DNA of 64,000 nt, from NCBI RefSeq assembly GCF_021147775.1, contig NZ_JAGTPK010000006.1:170379-234378 (forward strand), written 5' to 3'. A program made the translations under genes and the position numbers. The first letter of the stretch is position 1. The number at the start of each line of letters is the position of its first letter. Positions 43,802 through 53,201 of this stretch are shown here, in pieces. The DNA is from Pseudomonas californiensis. GTDB lineage: Bacteria > Pseudomonadota > Gammaproteobacteria > Pseudomonadales > Pseudomonadaceae. The notes beneath the pieces are model-generated. The model saw nothing but the letters and a program-made list of their open reading frames with translations, was not told the DNA's origin and did not search any database.

Positions 43802-43908
43802 CCGTTAAATCCCCATCTGATGATTGTAAAGCAGTCCCACATAGCTGGGGACAACTCGTCGGCAAGTCTACCAGACCTTGCCAGTTTCTTAGAGATATTT
43901 GCTTTCCG

Positions 43909-44499
43909 TTAAGTTTCGGAGATACCTGCAAATTTCTCGCGTAATTTATCTAACGCCCGCTTGTAGCGCATTTTCGTTGCGCTCAAGCCCATGTGCATGA
44001 TGTCTGCGATCTCCTGAAATTCCAGTTCTGCGACAAAACGTAGCACCAGAATCTCCCGATCGATCGGGTTCACATGCACAAGCCAGCGATCGAGACCACC
44101 CCGCTCTTCAGGTTTGGGCGTCTTGTCTTCCGACGCTTCCTCGAGCGGATCCAGACTCAAAGCATCCATCAAGCGACGCTTTCGCCGTTCCTTCCTGTAC
44201 TGAGTGATGCACTCATTGTAAGTGATGCTGTAGAGCCAGGTTTTAAATTTCGATTTACCTTCGAAATTCTTCAGTCCATACAACACCTTAAGCATCACCT
44301 CCTGACAGACATCGTCAGCATCGCGATCGTTCCCTAAATAACGCGCACATACGTTAAAAAGTGTTCTTTGGTAACGACGCATCAATTCTTCGTACGCCCT
44401 GGTCACGTTGAACAGCTCAACATGAGCGCGCGCGACCAACTCCTCATCAGAGAGCTCGCGGGGGTCGTAACGCGTTGAAAGCGGTTGGGGTTTATTCAA
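43909..44499 (-). CDS. sigX: ECF sigma factor SigX
   Basis: A 196-residue extracytoplasmic-function sigma factor. Region 2 (ARYLGNDRDADDVCQEVMLK) and region 4 (LEFQEIADIMHMGLSATKMR) are clear. It starts with TTG at 44499 (MNKPQPLSTRYDPREL), consistent with family N-termini. In Pseudomonas it responds to envelope stress and low osmolarity and controls oprF, fatty acid and c-di-GMP genes. No anti-sigma gene is adjacent; CmpX and CfrX upstream are the usual neighbours. Confidence 0.96.
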   Translation of the reverse strand: MNKPQPLSTRYDPRELSDEELVARAHVELFNVTRAYEELMRRYQRTLFNVCARYLGNDRDADDVCQEVMLKVLYGLKNFEGKSKFKTWLYSITYNECITQYRKERRKRRLMDALSLDPLEEASEDKTPKPEERGGLDRWLVHVNPIDREILVLRFVAELEFQEIADIMHMGLSATKMRYKRALDKLREKFAGISET

Positions 44500-44581
44500 A
44501 ACGAATCTTGCCGACAGTCAGGTCAATGTCCGCCAAGGCCTGTTCCGGCAACTGGGCGGCATAGAGTAGCAGGTTCGCCGC

Positions 44582-45406
44582 CTATCGGCTGCTTACTCTC
44601 TGCTCAAGGAGGATGCGGTTGGAAAAAGACACCAGCTCCCCTTCGTCTGTCAGCAACGTCGTTTTGACCGTACCGATTTCTTCGATTTGCCCCTCTGTGT
44701 CGCCCACCTGCACGTACTGGCCGACCTGGAAAAGCTCCCTGACGTAAATACCCGCGATGATCTGACCCGCGATTTCGCGACTTCCAAGCCCGAGCGCCAG
44801 GGCAACTGCCAGACCAACGGTAATCAAAGCAATGACAATCACATGGTTCAGCAGGTCGGTCTTGACCTCAAGCTGGCTGATCGCCACGGAAATACTGATG
44901 ATAATGACCAGCCCTTGGGCGATTCGCCCCAGACCGGACGAGTAATCGATCCCGACGCCCTCGGCGGCACCACGCACCAGGCCATTGACCAACTGCGCCA
45001 GCAGCACGCCCACCAGCAACACCAGCGCCGCACCGAACACTTTCGGCAGATAGAGCGCCAGCATGTCAAGCGTCGCTGACACACGCTGCAAACCAAGCGA
45101 TTCGGCGGCCGACACCAGGAAGATCAACAATACGAACCAGTACACGATCTTGCCGATCAGCGTCGAGATCGGCACTTTGACGCCAGCACGACCGATGATC
45201 TTGGTCAGGCCGGTGCCACCTACCAGACGATCCAGACCCAGTTTGGCGAGCAACTTGGACAGCAACGCGTCGAGCAGCTTGGCCACGACGAAACCCAGCA
45301 GCACCACGACCAGCGCGCCGAACAGGTTAGGAATGAAATTTGCGACTTTGGTCCACAATGCAGTCATTGCAGCAAGAAGGCTCTGGGTCCAGAGGTTCAA
45401 TTCCAT
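44582..45406 (-). CDS. cmpX: Mechanosensitive channel family protein CmpX
   Basis: A 274-residue inner-membrane protein with five hydrophobic helices and a C-terminal MscS-like beta domain (YVQVGDTEGQIEEIGTVKTT). Glycine-rich segments (VVVLLGFVVAKLLDALLSKL) mark the conserved TM-helix repeats of the family. It lies between cfrX and sigX, the standard Pseudomonas order, and is linked there to SigX activity. ATG 45406 is preferred; a TTG two codons upstream is in frame. Confidence 0.92.
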   Translation of the reverse strand: MELNLWTQSLLAAMTALWTKVANFIPNLFGALVVVLLGFVVAKLLDALLSKLLAKLGLDRLVGGTGLTKIIGRAGVKVPISTLIGKIVYWFVLLIFLVSAAESLGLQRVSATLDMLALYLPKVFGAALVLLVGVLLAQLVNGLVRGAAEGVGIDYSSGLGRIAQGLVIIISISVAISQLEVKTDLLNHVIVIALITVGLAVALALGLGSREIAGQIIAGIYVRELFQVGQYVQVGDTEGQIEEIGTVKTTLLTDEGELVSFSNRILLEQRVSSR

Positions 45407-45411
45407 GCTCA

Positions 45412-45657
45412 ATCAGCCTTATCGGTAGAACGGGCACCGCGAGGGGTGCGACGAGAAACAGGAGCAACGTGTGCAGAACCGTTGTTCAGGGCAATCATCA
45501 TCGCCTCGGACCAACGACCCAGCAATCCAAACAGCACACCGGCACCGACCTGGCGGTTGGCGGTCTTCAGGACGCGTCCAAGACATGCATCATCATCCCG
45601 GCTGGAGGACGACGAATTGAGCATGTCACGTAAAGATTCTTCAAACGGATCGTGCAT
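45412..45657 (-). CDS. cfrX: Small conserved protein CfrX
   Basis: An approx. 82-residue protein beginning MHDPFEESLRDML, then a Ser/Asp-rich stretch, and a central segment with QVGAGVLFGLLGRWSEAMMIAL, followed by a basic tail. ATG 45657 follows TGAGG at six bases. It precedes cmpX by a few bases, the position of cfrX in P. aeruginosa. The exact function is not known. Its stop codon occupies 45409-45411, directly before the range given here. Confidence 0.78.
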
Positions 45658-45743
45658 CAGGCACCTCACGCAATGTCAGTCAAAGACGTGACGCATTCCA
45701 CACAAGTCACAAAGGCGCGACAGATAATCACAAAAGATCGGCC

Positions 45744-46739
45744 TCAGACCCAGCGCAGTCGCCTGAACAGCAGCCACTGCCCGGCAGCCAGCGAGACGAT
45801 GAGCCCGCACGCAACCAGAAATCCGTAAGGGCTGCTTGAACCCGGTATGCCTCCGACGTTGATCCCCAGCAGACCGGTCAGAAAGCTCATGGGCAGGAAG
45901 ATACCGGTAATGATGCCGAAGCGGTACATGGTGCGGTTCATGTGTTCACGCAGCCTTCGATCTTCGGACTCAAGCAGCAGCCCCACTCGCTCTCGGGTCA
46001 GCTCGAGCTCTTCGAGGTAGCGCGTCAGACTGTTGTTGAGTTCGTTCCAGTAGTCGGCATCGTCATCACAAAACCATGTCAGTTTGATGCGCGAAAGCTG
46101 TCCATAAATGTCCCGTTGCGGCCCTAGAAAACGTCGCAGCCCGGCAGCGCGGCGACGGATATGCAGCAGCTTGCCGTGATCGGGACTGTACCGTTCGTCG
46201 GTATCTGTTTTCTCTTCTTCTTTGTCGACCGACTCGGTCAGTTCGCCGACCAGATCCTGAACCTTGTCCGTCAGGTACTGAGCCAGGTACAGAATCAGCT
46301 CAGAGGCTGTTTTTGGCCCCTTGCCCTGCCCCAGCAGCTCGATCAATTCTTCGGTGGCGCGCAACGGACGCAGTCGCAACGAGATGACGCGCTGGGCGGC
46401 GGCGAAAATACGCACCGACACCATGTCCTCGGGCTCTGCACCAGGGTTGAGGTTGACGCCGCGCAGGAACAGCAACAACTCCTGATCCGGCAAAGGCAGC
46501 AAACGCGGCCGAGTGTTTTCCTCAAGCAACAGGTCACAGGCGAATTCGCTCAGCCCGCTGGCGCTACGTAACCAGGTATGCGTTTGTGGGTGGCTGCGAT
46601 CCCAATGCAGCCAAAGGCTTTCCTGTGGCTGCAACTCCAGGTCCTGCAGTTCGGTTCGTGCGATGAAACGTGCCCCGCCCCTGCCATCCAATACGAGGGC
46701 GTGAACCAGCCCCCACTGCGCGTTTGCTTCATCGAACAT
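45744..46739 (-). CDS. zntB: Zinc transporter ZntB (CorA family)
   Basis: A 331-residue CorA-superfamily protein. The long soluble N-terminal domain is rich in charged helices, followed by two C-terminal membrane helices. The signature GINVGGIPG replaces the GMN of magnesium CorA, as in ZntB, and is followed by the short second helix and a basic tail. It transports Zn2+ in the family. It starts 11 bases after the rraA stop codon, so the two are probably co-transcribed. Confidence 0.9.
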   Translation of the reverse strand: MFDEANAQWGLVHALVLDGRGGARFIARTELQDLELQPQESLWLHWDRSHPQTHTWLRSASGLSEFACDLLLEENTRPRLLPLPDQELLLFLRGVNLNPGAEPEDMVSVRIFAAAQRVISLRLRPLRATEELIELLGQGKGPKTASELILYLAQYLTDKVQDLVGELTESVDKEEEKTDTDERYSPDHGKLLHIRRRAAGLRRFLGPQRDIYGQLSRIKLTWFCDDDADYWNELNNSLTRYLEELELTRERVGLLLESEDRRLREHMNRTMYRFGIITGIFLPMSFLTGLLGINVGGIPGSSSPYGFLVACGLIVSLAAGQWLLFRRLRWV

Positions 46740-46750
46740 GGATACTTCGC

Positions 46751-47239
46751 TTATTCCGGCATGGTCAGAGGTGAGGGAGAAATAATGACGCCATTGTTGT
46801 CGGCGTACAGGTAGTCGCCAGGACGGAATGTCACACCGCCGAACGTCACTGGCAGATTCAACTCTCCCACGCCGCGTTTTTCGGTTTTTTTCGGGTGACT
46901 GGCCAAGGCCTGGACGCCAACATCGGTCTGCGCAATGACGTCGACATCGCGGATGCAGCCGTAAATCAGCAGACCTTCCCAGCCATTTTTCGCCGCTTTC
47001 TCGGCCAGCATGTCACCCAACAATGCACACCGCAGCGAGCCGCCACCGTCGACCACCAGCACCTTGCCTTTACCATCGAGCTCCACTTGCTCTCTGACCA
47101 GCGAGTTGTCTTCAAAGCATTTGAGCGTGACGATCTGTCCGCCAAACGAGTCGCGGCCGCCAAAGTTACTGAACATGGGCTCGACGACCTGCACCAGTTC
47201 CGGGTAGGCATCGCACAGATCGGGGGTGAGGTAATGCAT
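46751..47239 (-). CDS. rraA: Ribonuclease E activity regulator RraA
   Basis: A 162-residue RraA-family protein. The conserved core [27 protein letters not shown] (split here: [15 protein letters not shown]) and [11 protein letters not shown] match regulators that bind RNase E. Members in other bacteria are HMG/CHA aldolases, so an aldolase role cannot be excluded. ATG 47239 follows GGAG at seven bases and gives the family start [14 protein letters not shown]. Confidence 0.92.
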   Translation of the reverse strand: MHYLTPDLCDAYPELVQVVEPMFSNFGGRDSFGGQIVTLKCFEDNSLVREQVELDGKGKVLVVDGGGSLRCALLGDMLAEKAAKNGWEGLLIYGCIRDVDVIAQTDVGVQALASHPKKTEKRGVGELNLPVTFGGVTFRPGDYLYADNNGVIISPSPLTMPE

Positions 47240-47337
47240 GGGGCAACTCCTGTCATCGAAGCATGAATGAGAGAGCACAGCGGTTTCAGTTCAACCCGAG
47301 GCTGACCTGATGGCCTTAACCATAGCGACTTTAATCG

Positions 47338-48357
47338 CTAACCGCTTACCGCTGCCTGCAATTCTGCGCCCTCTTCAGCAACAGATTGCTCAACCGCAGA
47401 TTGCTCAGCTACAGACCGTTCACGCAACCATTCGATCACTCGCGGCCACACCTGCTGCTGCGCGCCTTTGCTCACCAGCATCTGCACATGGCCGAAATCT
47501 TCGGTAAAACCGTGCTCGCGCCCCAGACACAAAAACTCTTTGTGCGGTGCTCCGATCTGATCGAACAACATGCGACAGGCCCAGACCGGATCCTGATGGT
47601 CACCGTCGGCTGCCACACACAGTACCGGAACCTGCACCGATTGCAGACCTTTCCACCAGTCGCCGTCCCGATCACCGAAACGTCCGAACAGCCCATGCCA
47701 GCGCATGCTTTCCAGCAACACACCTACTGGCTCGTCTTCCGGGCCACGCTTGAAACGCGGTCCGGAGACGTGCTCGAACGGTTTGAGCAACAAGCGGCCG
47801 GACCATTGCACCGGCGGGATCTTCAACGGCCAGTAGCTACGACTGACCTGGCTGCCAAACAGCGCAACAGAGGCGGCATTTTCAGGCCCCAGATACTCTC
47901 CGCCCAATGCGGCGGCGAGCGTGGTACCGCCCAGCGAATGGCCGATCCAGTGCGGCACCTGTGCGCTTTGCTCGGCGACGAACGCGCCTATGACCGGCAG
48001 GTCGTAACGGGCGTAATCGGCAACCTGATTGGCGCGATAGTTCTGATTGCGCGCCGACAGACCATGCCCGCGCATTTCAGGTATCCAGACGTCATAACCG
48101 GCACGTGCAAGATACGGCCCCAGACCTATGCCCTTGGGTGAATACCAGAAGCGCCGATTGGAAAAGCTGCCGTGCAGCAGAATCACCGGAACGCCACGGC
48201 GGTCAGGCTGATCCACCAGCCCGAGACGGGTCACGACCAGTTCGACGCTGGGATCCGGGCTGTTGGCAGGCTTTAGGCGGTAAACGTCCTCGACCAGATC
48301 GCCACGACGTTCGGCACTGATCAAGGCGACGGGAAAAAGATGACTGCTGCTTTGCAT
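47338..48357 (-). CDS. Alpha/beta hydrolase
   Basis: A 339-residue serine hydrolase fold. Oxyanion region ILLHGSFSNRRFWYSPKG; nucleophile elbow GHSLGGTTLAA (Ser near residue 142); late aspartate and histidine candidates in CVAADGDHQDPV and GREHGFTEDFGHVQM. No signal peptide. The C-terminal 25 residues are a low-complexity Glu/Gln/Val stretch (VAEQSAVEQSVAEEG), an imperfect repeat. It resembles putative lipases or polyhydroxyalkanoate-type hydrolases, with no specific substrate assignable. Confidence 0.85.
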   Translation of the reverse strand: MQSSSHLFPVALISAERRGDLVEDVYRLKPANSPDPSVELVVTRLGLVDQPDRRGVPVILLHGSFSNRRFWYSPKGIGLGPYLARAGYDVWIPEMRGHGLSARNQNYRANQVADYARYDLPVIGAFVAEQSAQVPHWIGHSLGGTTLAAALGGEYLGPENAASVALFGSQVSRSYWPLKIPPVQWSGRLLLKPFEHVSGPRFKRGPEDEPVGVLLESMRWHGLFGRFGDRDGDWWKGLQSVQVPVLCVAADGDHQDPVWACRMLFDQIGAPHKEFLCLGREHGFTEDFGHVQMLVSKGAQQQVWPRVIEWLRERSVAEQSAVEQSVAEEGAELQAAVSG

Positions 48358-48443
48358 ATTGCTCTTTATTCATAAAACCAGAGGCACCAGGCCTCTGGCA
48401 GACAAGACAGGAACACGTTTACGCGTTAAAGGCGCGGCATAAA

Positions 48444-48471
48444 AAAGGCGGTTTCCGAAAAAACCGCCTTT
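48444..48471 (-). terminator. Terminator of ppsA
   Basis: An 11-bp stem, AAAGGCGGTTT with AAACCGCCTTT, followed on the minus strand by TTTTTTATGCC, about 60 bases after the ppsA stop codon. Confidence 0.88.
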
Positions 48472-48528
48472 CATGAACCACCTGAACCACAAGACGGCTC
48501 AGGGTGTCAGTGCGTCACATCAGTAACG

Positions 48529-50904
48529 TCAGACTGGCGCCTGGGCTTCGGCCAGGAAGAACCAGGTTTCAAGCACGGAGTCTGGGTTGAGCGAAACGCT
48601 TTCGATCCCCTGATCCATGAGCCAGCGCGCCAGATCCGGATGATCGGAAGGGCCCTGGCCGCAGATACCGATGTACTTGCCGGCCTTGTTGCACGCCTGA
48701 ATAGCGTTGGACAACAGCTTTTTGACCGCCGGGTTACGCTCGTCGAACAAGTGCGCAATGACACCCGAGTCGCGATCCAGACCCAGAGTCAGCTGTGTCA
48801 GATCGTTCGAGCCGATAGAGAACCCGTCAAAGTACTCGAGGAACTCGTCAGCCAGAATGGCGTTGGACGGCAATTCGCACATCATGATGATGCGCAGACC
48901 GTTTTCGCCACGCTTGAGGCCATTGGCCGCAAGCAGATCGATCACCTGGCTGGCTTCACCGAGCGTGCGCACGAACGGCACCATGATCTCGACGTTGGTC
49001 AGGCCCATGTCTTCGCGAACGCGCTTGAGCGCACGGCACTCCAGCTCGAAGCAGTCGCGAAAGTTCTCGCTGATATAACGCGAAGCACCGCGAAAGCCCA
49101 GCATCGGGTTTTCTTCTTCCGGCTCGTACAGCTTGCCGCCGATCAGATTGGCGTATTCGTTGGACTTGAAGTCCGACAGACGCACGATGACCTTTTTCGG
49201 CGTGAACGCCGCAGCCAGCGTGCTGATGCCTTCAACCAGCTTCTCGACATAGAAACCGACCGGATCATCATAGCCAGCGATACGCTTGTCGACGCTGTCC
49301 TTGATTTCCGGCGGCAGCCCCGAGTAGTTGAGCAGCGCCTTGGGGTGCACGCCGATCATGCGGTTGATGATGAACTCCAGACGCGCCAGACCGACACCGG
49401 CGTTGGGCAACTGGGCAAAGTCGAACGCGCGGTCGGGGTTGCCGACGTTCATCATGATCTTGAACGGCAGCTCTGGCATGGCATCGACCGAGTTGGTCTT
49501 GATGTCGAAGCCCAGCTCGCCTTCGAAGATGTATCCGGTGTCGCCTTCGGCACAGGAAACTGTCACGCCCTGCCCGTCGGCCAGCGTCTGGGTCGCATTA
49601 CCGCAACCGACCACAGCCGGAATCCCCAACTCACGGGCAATGATCGCCGCATGGCAGGTTCGGCCGCCGCGATTGGTAACGATGGCGCTCGCACGCTTCA
49701 TGACCGGTTCCCAATCCGGATCGGTCATGTCGGAGACCAGGACGTCACCGGCCTGGACCTTGTCCATCTCGGAGACGTCCTTGATGATACGTACCTTGCC
49801 GGCGCCGATGCGCTGGCCGATCGCACGGCCTTCGACCAGCACCTTGCCGGTTTCCTTGAGCAGGTAGCGTTCCATGACGTTGGCGGACGCACGGCTTTTC
49901 ACGGTTTCAGGGCGTGCCTGCACGATGTAAAGCTTGCCGTCGTCACCGTCCTTGGCCCACTCGATGTCCATCGGGCACTTGTAGTGTTTCTCAATGATCA
50001 TCGCCTGCTTGGCCAGCTCCGACACTTCAGCATCGGTCAGGCAGAAACGGGCACGGTCAGCCGGCTCGACATCGATCACCTTGACCGACCGGCCCGCCTT
50101 GGCTTCTTCGCCGTAGATCATTTTGATCGCCTTGCTGCCCAGGTTGCGACGCAGGATCGCTGGACGGCCGGCACTCAGGGTGTCCTTGTGTACGTAGAAT
50201 TCGTCAGGGTTGACCGCGCCTTGCACCACGGTTTCGCCCAGGCCATAGGCGCCTGTGATGAATACCACGTCCCGGAAGCCCGACTCGGTGTCCAGCGTAA
50301 ACATGACGCCAGCGGTTCCGGTTTCGGAACGCACCATGCGCTGTACGCCAGCGGACAACGCCACCAGCTTGTGATCGAAACCCTGGTGCACACGGTAGGA
50401 AATCGCGCGATCATTGAAGAGCGAGGCAAACACTTCCTTCGCGGCACGAATGACGTTCTCAACACCACGAATGTTCAGGAAGGTTTCCTGCTGGCCCGCG
50501 AACGAGGCGTCAGGCAAGTCTTCGGCTGTGGCGGAAGAGCGCACGGCAACGGCCAGATTCGGATTACCCGCCGACAGCTCAGCGAACGCGGTACGAATCT
50601 CGGCGTTGAGTTTCTCGGGAAACTCGGCTTCCATGATCCACTGACGAATCTGCGCACCGGTTCGGGCCAGCGCGTTGACATCGTCGACATCCAGAGCATC
50701 CAGGGCGGCGTGGATCTGATCGTTCAGACCACTGAGCTCAAGGAAATCACGGTAGGCCTGGGCCGTAGTTGCGAAGCCGCCGGGTACAGAAACGCCAGCA
50801 CCTGCGAGGTTGCTGATCATTTCGCCGAGGGATGCGTTCTTGCCTCCCACGTGCTCTACATCATGGACGCCGAGCTTATCGAGGGAAACTACGTACTCTA
50901 CCAA
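48529..50904 (-). CDS. ppsA: Phosphoenolpyruvate synthase
   Basis: A 791-residue gluconeogenic enzyme converting pyruvate and ATP to PEP, AMP and phosphate. N-terminal ATP-binding domain ([19 protein letters not shown]), central phosphohistidine domain ([20 protein letters not shown], catalytic His in TCHA) and C-terminal PEP/pyruvate barrel ([30 protein letters not shown]). The start is TTG 50904 ([12 protein letters not shown]), with TGGAG eight bases upstream; the frame extends further up without similarity. It is divergent from its regulator ppsR. Confidence 0.96.
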   Translation of the reverse strand: MVEYVVSLDKLGVHDVEHVGGKNASLGEMISNLAGAGVSVPGGFATTAQAYRDFLELSGLNDQIHAALDALDVDDVNALARTGAQIRQWIMEAEFPEKLNAEIRTAFAELSAGNPNLAVAVRSSATAEDLPDASFAGQQETFLNIRGVENVIRAAKEVFASLFNDRAISYRVHQGFDHKLVALSAGVQRMVRSETGTAGVMFTLDTESGFRDVVFITGAYGLGETVVQGAVNPDEFYVHKDTLSAGRPAILRRNLGSKAIKMIYGEEAKAGRSVKVIDVEPADRARFCLTDAEVSELAKQAMIIEKHYKCPMDIEWAKDGDDGKLYIVQARPETVKSRASANVMERYLLKETGKVLVEGRAIGQRIGAGKVRIIKDVSEMDKVQAGDVLVSDMTDPDWEPVMKRASAIVTNRGGRTCHAAIIARELGIPAVVGCGNATQTLADGQGVTVSCAEGDTGYIFEGELGFDIKTNSVDAMPELPFKIMMNVGNPDRAFDFAQLPNAGVGLARLEFIINRMIGVHPKALLNYSGLPPEIKDSVDKRIAGYDDPVGFYVEKLVEGISTLAAAFTPKKVIVRLSDFKSNEYANLIGGKLYEPEEENPMLGFRGASRYISENFRDCFELECRALKRVREDMGLTNVEIMVPFVRTLGEASQVIDLLAANGLKRGENGLRIIMMCELPSNAILADEFLEYFDGFSIGSNDLTQLTLGLDRDSGVIAHLFDERNPAVKKLLSNAIQACNKAGKYIGICGQGPSDHPDLARWLMDQGIESVSLNPDSVLETWFFLAEAQAPV

Positions 50905-51097
50905 GGTGATCTCTCCACTAACTGTGTTTGTTGTTGGGAAAAGCTCATTTACCCGAGCCACCAATGCGATGGCCGCGGGCCTTTTTGGTCGGGCGCAAGC
51001 CTGAACCTTCAAAAAAGGTGAGAATGCAGACCCTCAGGGCCCGCAAGCGCGCCTATGATATCCAAGAATCGTCAACTGCTTAAGGTCAAAAGCGCAA

Positions 51098-51916
51098 ATG
51101 AAGCGATCCGCTTTTTTTATCTCCGACGGCACGGGCATCACCGCCGAAACCCTTGGGCAAAGCCTGTTGGCGCAATTTGAAAACATTACGTTCAACAAGT
51201 TCACCAGGCCCTACATCGACAGTGTCGAGAAAGCGCGGGCGATGGTACAACAAATCAACAATGCCGCCGACAAGGACGATGTCCGACCGATCATCTTCGA
51301 CACCATCGTCAATCAGGATATTCGGGAAATCCTGGCGACTTCCAATGGCTTCATGATCGATATCTTCTCGACCTTCCTGGCGCCGCTGGAACAGGAGCTT
51401 AGTTCACACTCTTCCTATTCGGTGGGCAAATCGCACTCCATCGGTCATAACTCCAACTATATGGAGCGCATTGAAGCGGTCAATTTCGCACTGGACAATG
51501 ATGACGGCGCACGCACGCATTATTACGACAAGGCTGACATCATTCTGGTTGGCGTGTCACGTTGTGGCAAAACTCCGACCTGCCTGTACATGGCCATGCA
51601 GTTCGGTATCCGCGCCGCCAATTACCCGCTGACCGAAGACGACATGGAGCGCCTGCAGCTGCCAGCTGCGCTCAAGCAGCACCGCGAAAAGCTCTTCGGC
51701 CTGACCATCGACCCGGACCGCCTGACCGCTATCCGCCACGAGCGCAAGCCCAACAGTCGCTACTCAAGCTTCGCCCAGTGTGAATTCGAGGTGCGTGAAG
51801 TGGAAAGCCTGTTCCGTCGCGAAAATATCCCGAACATCAACTCCACGCATTTCTCGGTCGAAGAGATTTCCGCCAAGGTACTGGTCGAGAAAGGCGTGGA
51901 ACGGCGCTTCAAATAA
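51098..51916 (+). CDS. ppsR: PEP synthetase regulatory kinase/pyrophosphorylase
   Basis: A 272-residue DUF299 bifunctional enzyme. It inactivates PEP synthase by ADP-dependent phosphorylation of a threonine and reactivates it by phosphate-dependent removal. The P-loop [15 protein letters not shown] is present near residue 152, and the family N-terminus [15 protein letters not shown] is complete. It is divergent from ppsA, with 193 bases between, the usual arrangement. Confidence 0.96.
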   Translation: MKRSAFFISDGTGITAETLGQSLLAQFENITFNKFTRPYIDSVEKARAMVQQINNAADKDDVRPIIFDTIVNQDIREILATSNGFMIDIFSTFLAPLEQELSSHSSYSVGKSHSIGHNSNYMERIEAVNFALDNDDGARTHYYDKADIILVGVSRCGKTPTCLYMAMQFGIRAANYPLTEDDMERLQLPAALKQHREKLFGLTIDPDRLTAIRHERKPNSRYSSFAQCEFEVREVESLFRRENIPNINSTHFSVEEISAKVLVEKGVERRFK

Positions 51917-51932
51917 CGCCATGGCTGACGCG

Positions 51933-53123
51933 CTAGACGTACGAACCGGGCACGCGCACCCAGCCTTCCATCAACACCCTGGCGCTGCGGCTCATGATTG
52001 CTTTGGTGACCTTCCATTGGCCGTCCTTCTCAAGCGCCTGCGCGCCGACACGCAGCGTGCCTGACGGGTGACCAAAGCGGACCGCATCACGCGCCACGCC
52101 ACCGGCCGCCAGATTGACCAGCGTGCCAGGGATGGCGGCTGCAGTGCCAATCGCCACAGCAGCAGTACCCATCATGGCGTGGTGCAGCTTGCCCATGGAG
52201 ACCGCACGTACCAGCAGATCAATATCCTTTGCTGTCACCGGCTTGCCACTTGAAGACATGTAGTCTGCAGGGGTCGCCACGAACGCCACCTTCGGCGTGT
52301 GCTGACGCGTTGCCGCCTCCTCGGCCGTGGCAATCAGACCCATGCGCACAGCACCATACGCCCTGATGGTTTCCAACGTGTTCAGGGCCTGAGCATTACC
52401 ATTGATATCGCCCTGCAACTCGGCTCCGGTGTAGCCGATGTCGGCGGCATTGACGAAAATGGTCGGGATGCCCGCGTTGATCAGCGTCACGCTCAGCGTA
52501 CCGACGCCAGGTACTTCAAGCTCGTCCACCAGATTGCCCGTGGGGAACATCGAACCGCCTGCGCCGTCCTCGTCGGCTGCCGGATCAAGAAATTCGAGCT
52601 GGACTTCAGCCGCCGCAAAGGTCACGCCGTCCAGTTCAAAATCGCCAGTCTCCTGCACCTGGCCATCGCTGATCGGCACATGGGCGATGATGGTCTTGCC
52701 GATGTTGGCTTGCCAGATGCGCACCACGGCAGTGCCGTTGTGCGGGATACGGCTGGCATCGAGCAGACCGTTGCTGATGGCGAACGGGCCGACGGCGGCG
52801 GAAAGATTGCCGCAGTTGCCGCTCCAGTCCACGAACGGCTTGTCGATGGATACCTGACCAAACAGATAATCGACGTCGTGATCTGCCTTGCTGCTGCGCG
52901 ACAGAATCACGGCTTTGCTGGTACTGGACGTTGCCCCACCCATGCCATCGATCTGTTTTTCATAAGGGTCTGGGCTGCCAATGACCCTCAATAGCAGGGC
53001 ATCGCGTGCCGGACCTGGCGCTTGCGCAGCGTTCGGCAAGTCGCTCAGGTTAAAAAATACGCCCTTGCTGGTGCCGCCACGCATATAAGTGGCGGGAATT
53101 CTGATTTGCGGTAGATGAGCCAT
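51933..53123 (-). CDS. prpF: 2-methylaconitate cis-trans isomerase PrpF
   Basis: A 396-residue PrpF protein with the diaminopimelate-epimerase-like fold. It isomerises the 2-methylaconitate made by AcnD so that aconitase can hydrate it. The family opening PATYMRGGTSKGVFF and the block DWSGNCGNLSAAVGPFA, with a conserved cysteine, are present. ATG 53123 follows AGGAACAGCT. It is the last gene of the prp operon; there is no prpD, as expected for the AcnD/PrpF route. Confidence 0.95.
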   Translation of the reverse strand: MAHLPQIRIPATYMRGGTSKGVFFNLSDLPNAAQAPGPARDALLLRVIGSPDPYEKQIDGMGGATSSTSKAVILSRSSKADHDVDYLFGQVSIDKPFVDWSGNCGNLSAAVGPFAISNGLLDASRIPHNGTAVVRIWQANIGKTIIAHVPISDGQVQETGDFELDGVTFAAAEVQLEFLDPAADEDGAGGSMFPTGNLVDELEVPGVGTLSVTLINAGIPTIFVNAADIGYTGAELQGDINGNAQALNTLETIRAYGAVRMGLIATAEEAATRQHTPKVAFVATPADYMSSSGKPVTAKDIDLLVRAVSMGKLHHAMMGTAAVAIGTAAAIPGTLVNLAAGGVARDAVRFGHPSGTLRVGAQALEKDGQWKVTKAIMSRSARVLMEGWVRVPGSYV

Positions 53124-53201
53124 AGCTGTTCCTGTCTTTGCTGACGAGACCCATGCTTTTACGAACAAAGCTATGGGCCAGTCCGGTTGCGCCGTGCCGT
53201 G

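Noticed and set aside
48640..51021. A plus-strand open frame of nearly 800 codons antisense to ppsA
   Set aside because: It mirrors ppsA codon by codon, has no recognisable domain and no ribosome site. Long antisense frames are common in GC-rich Pseudomonas genes.
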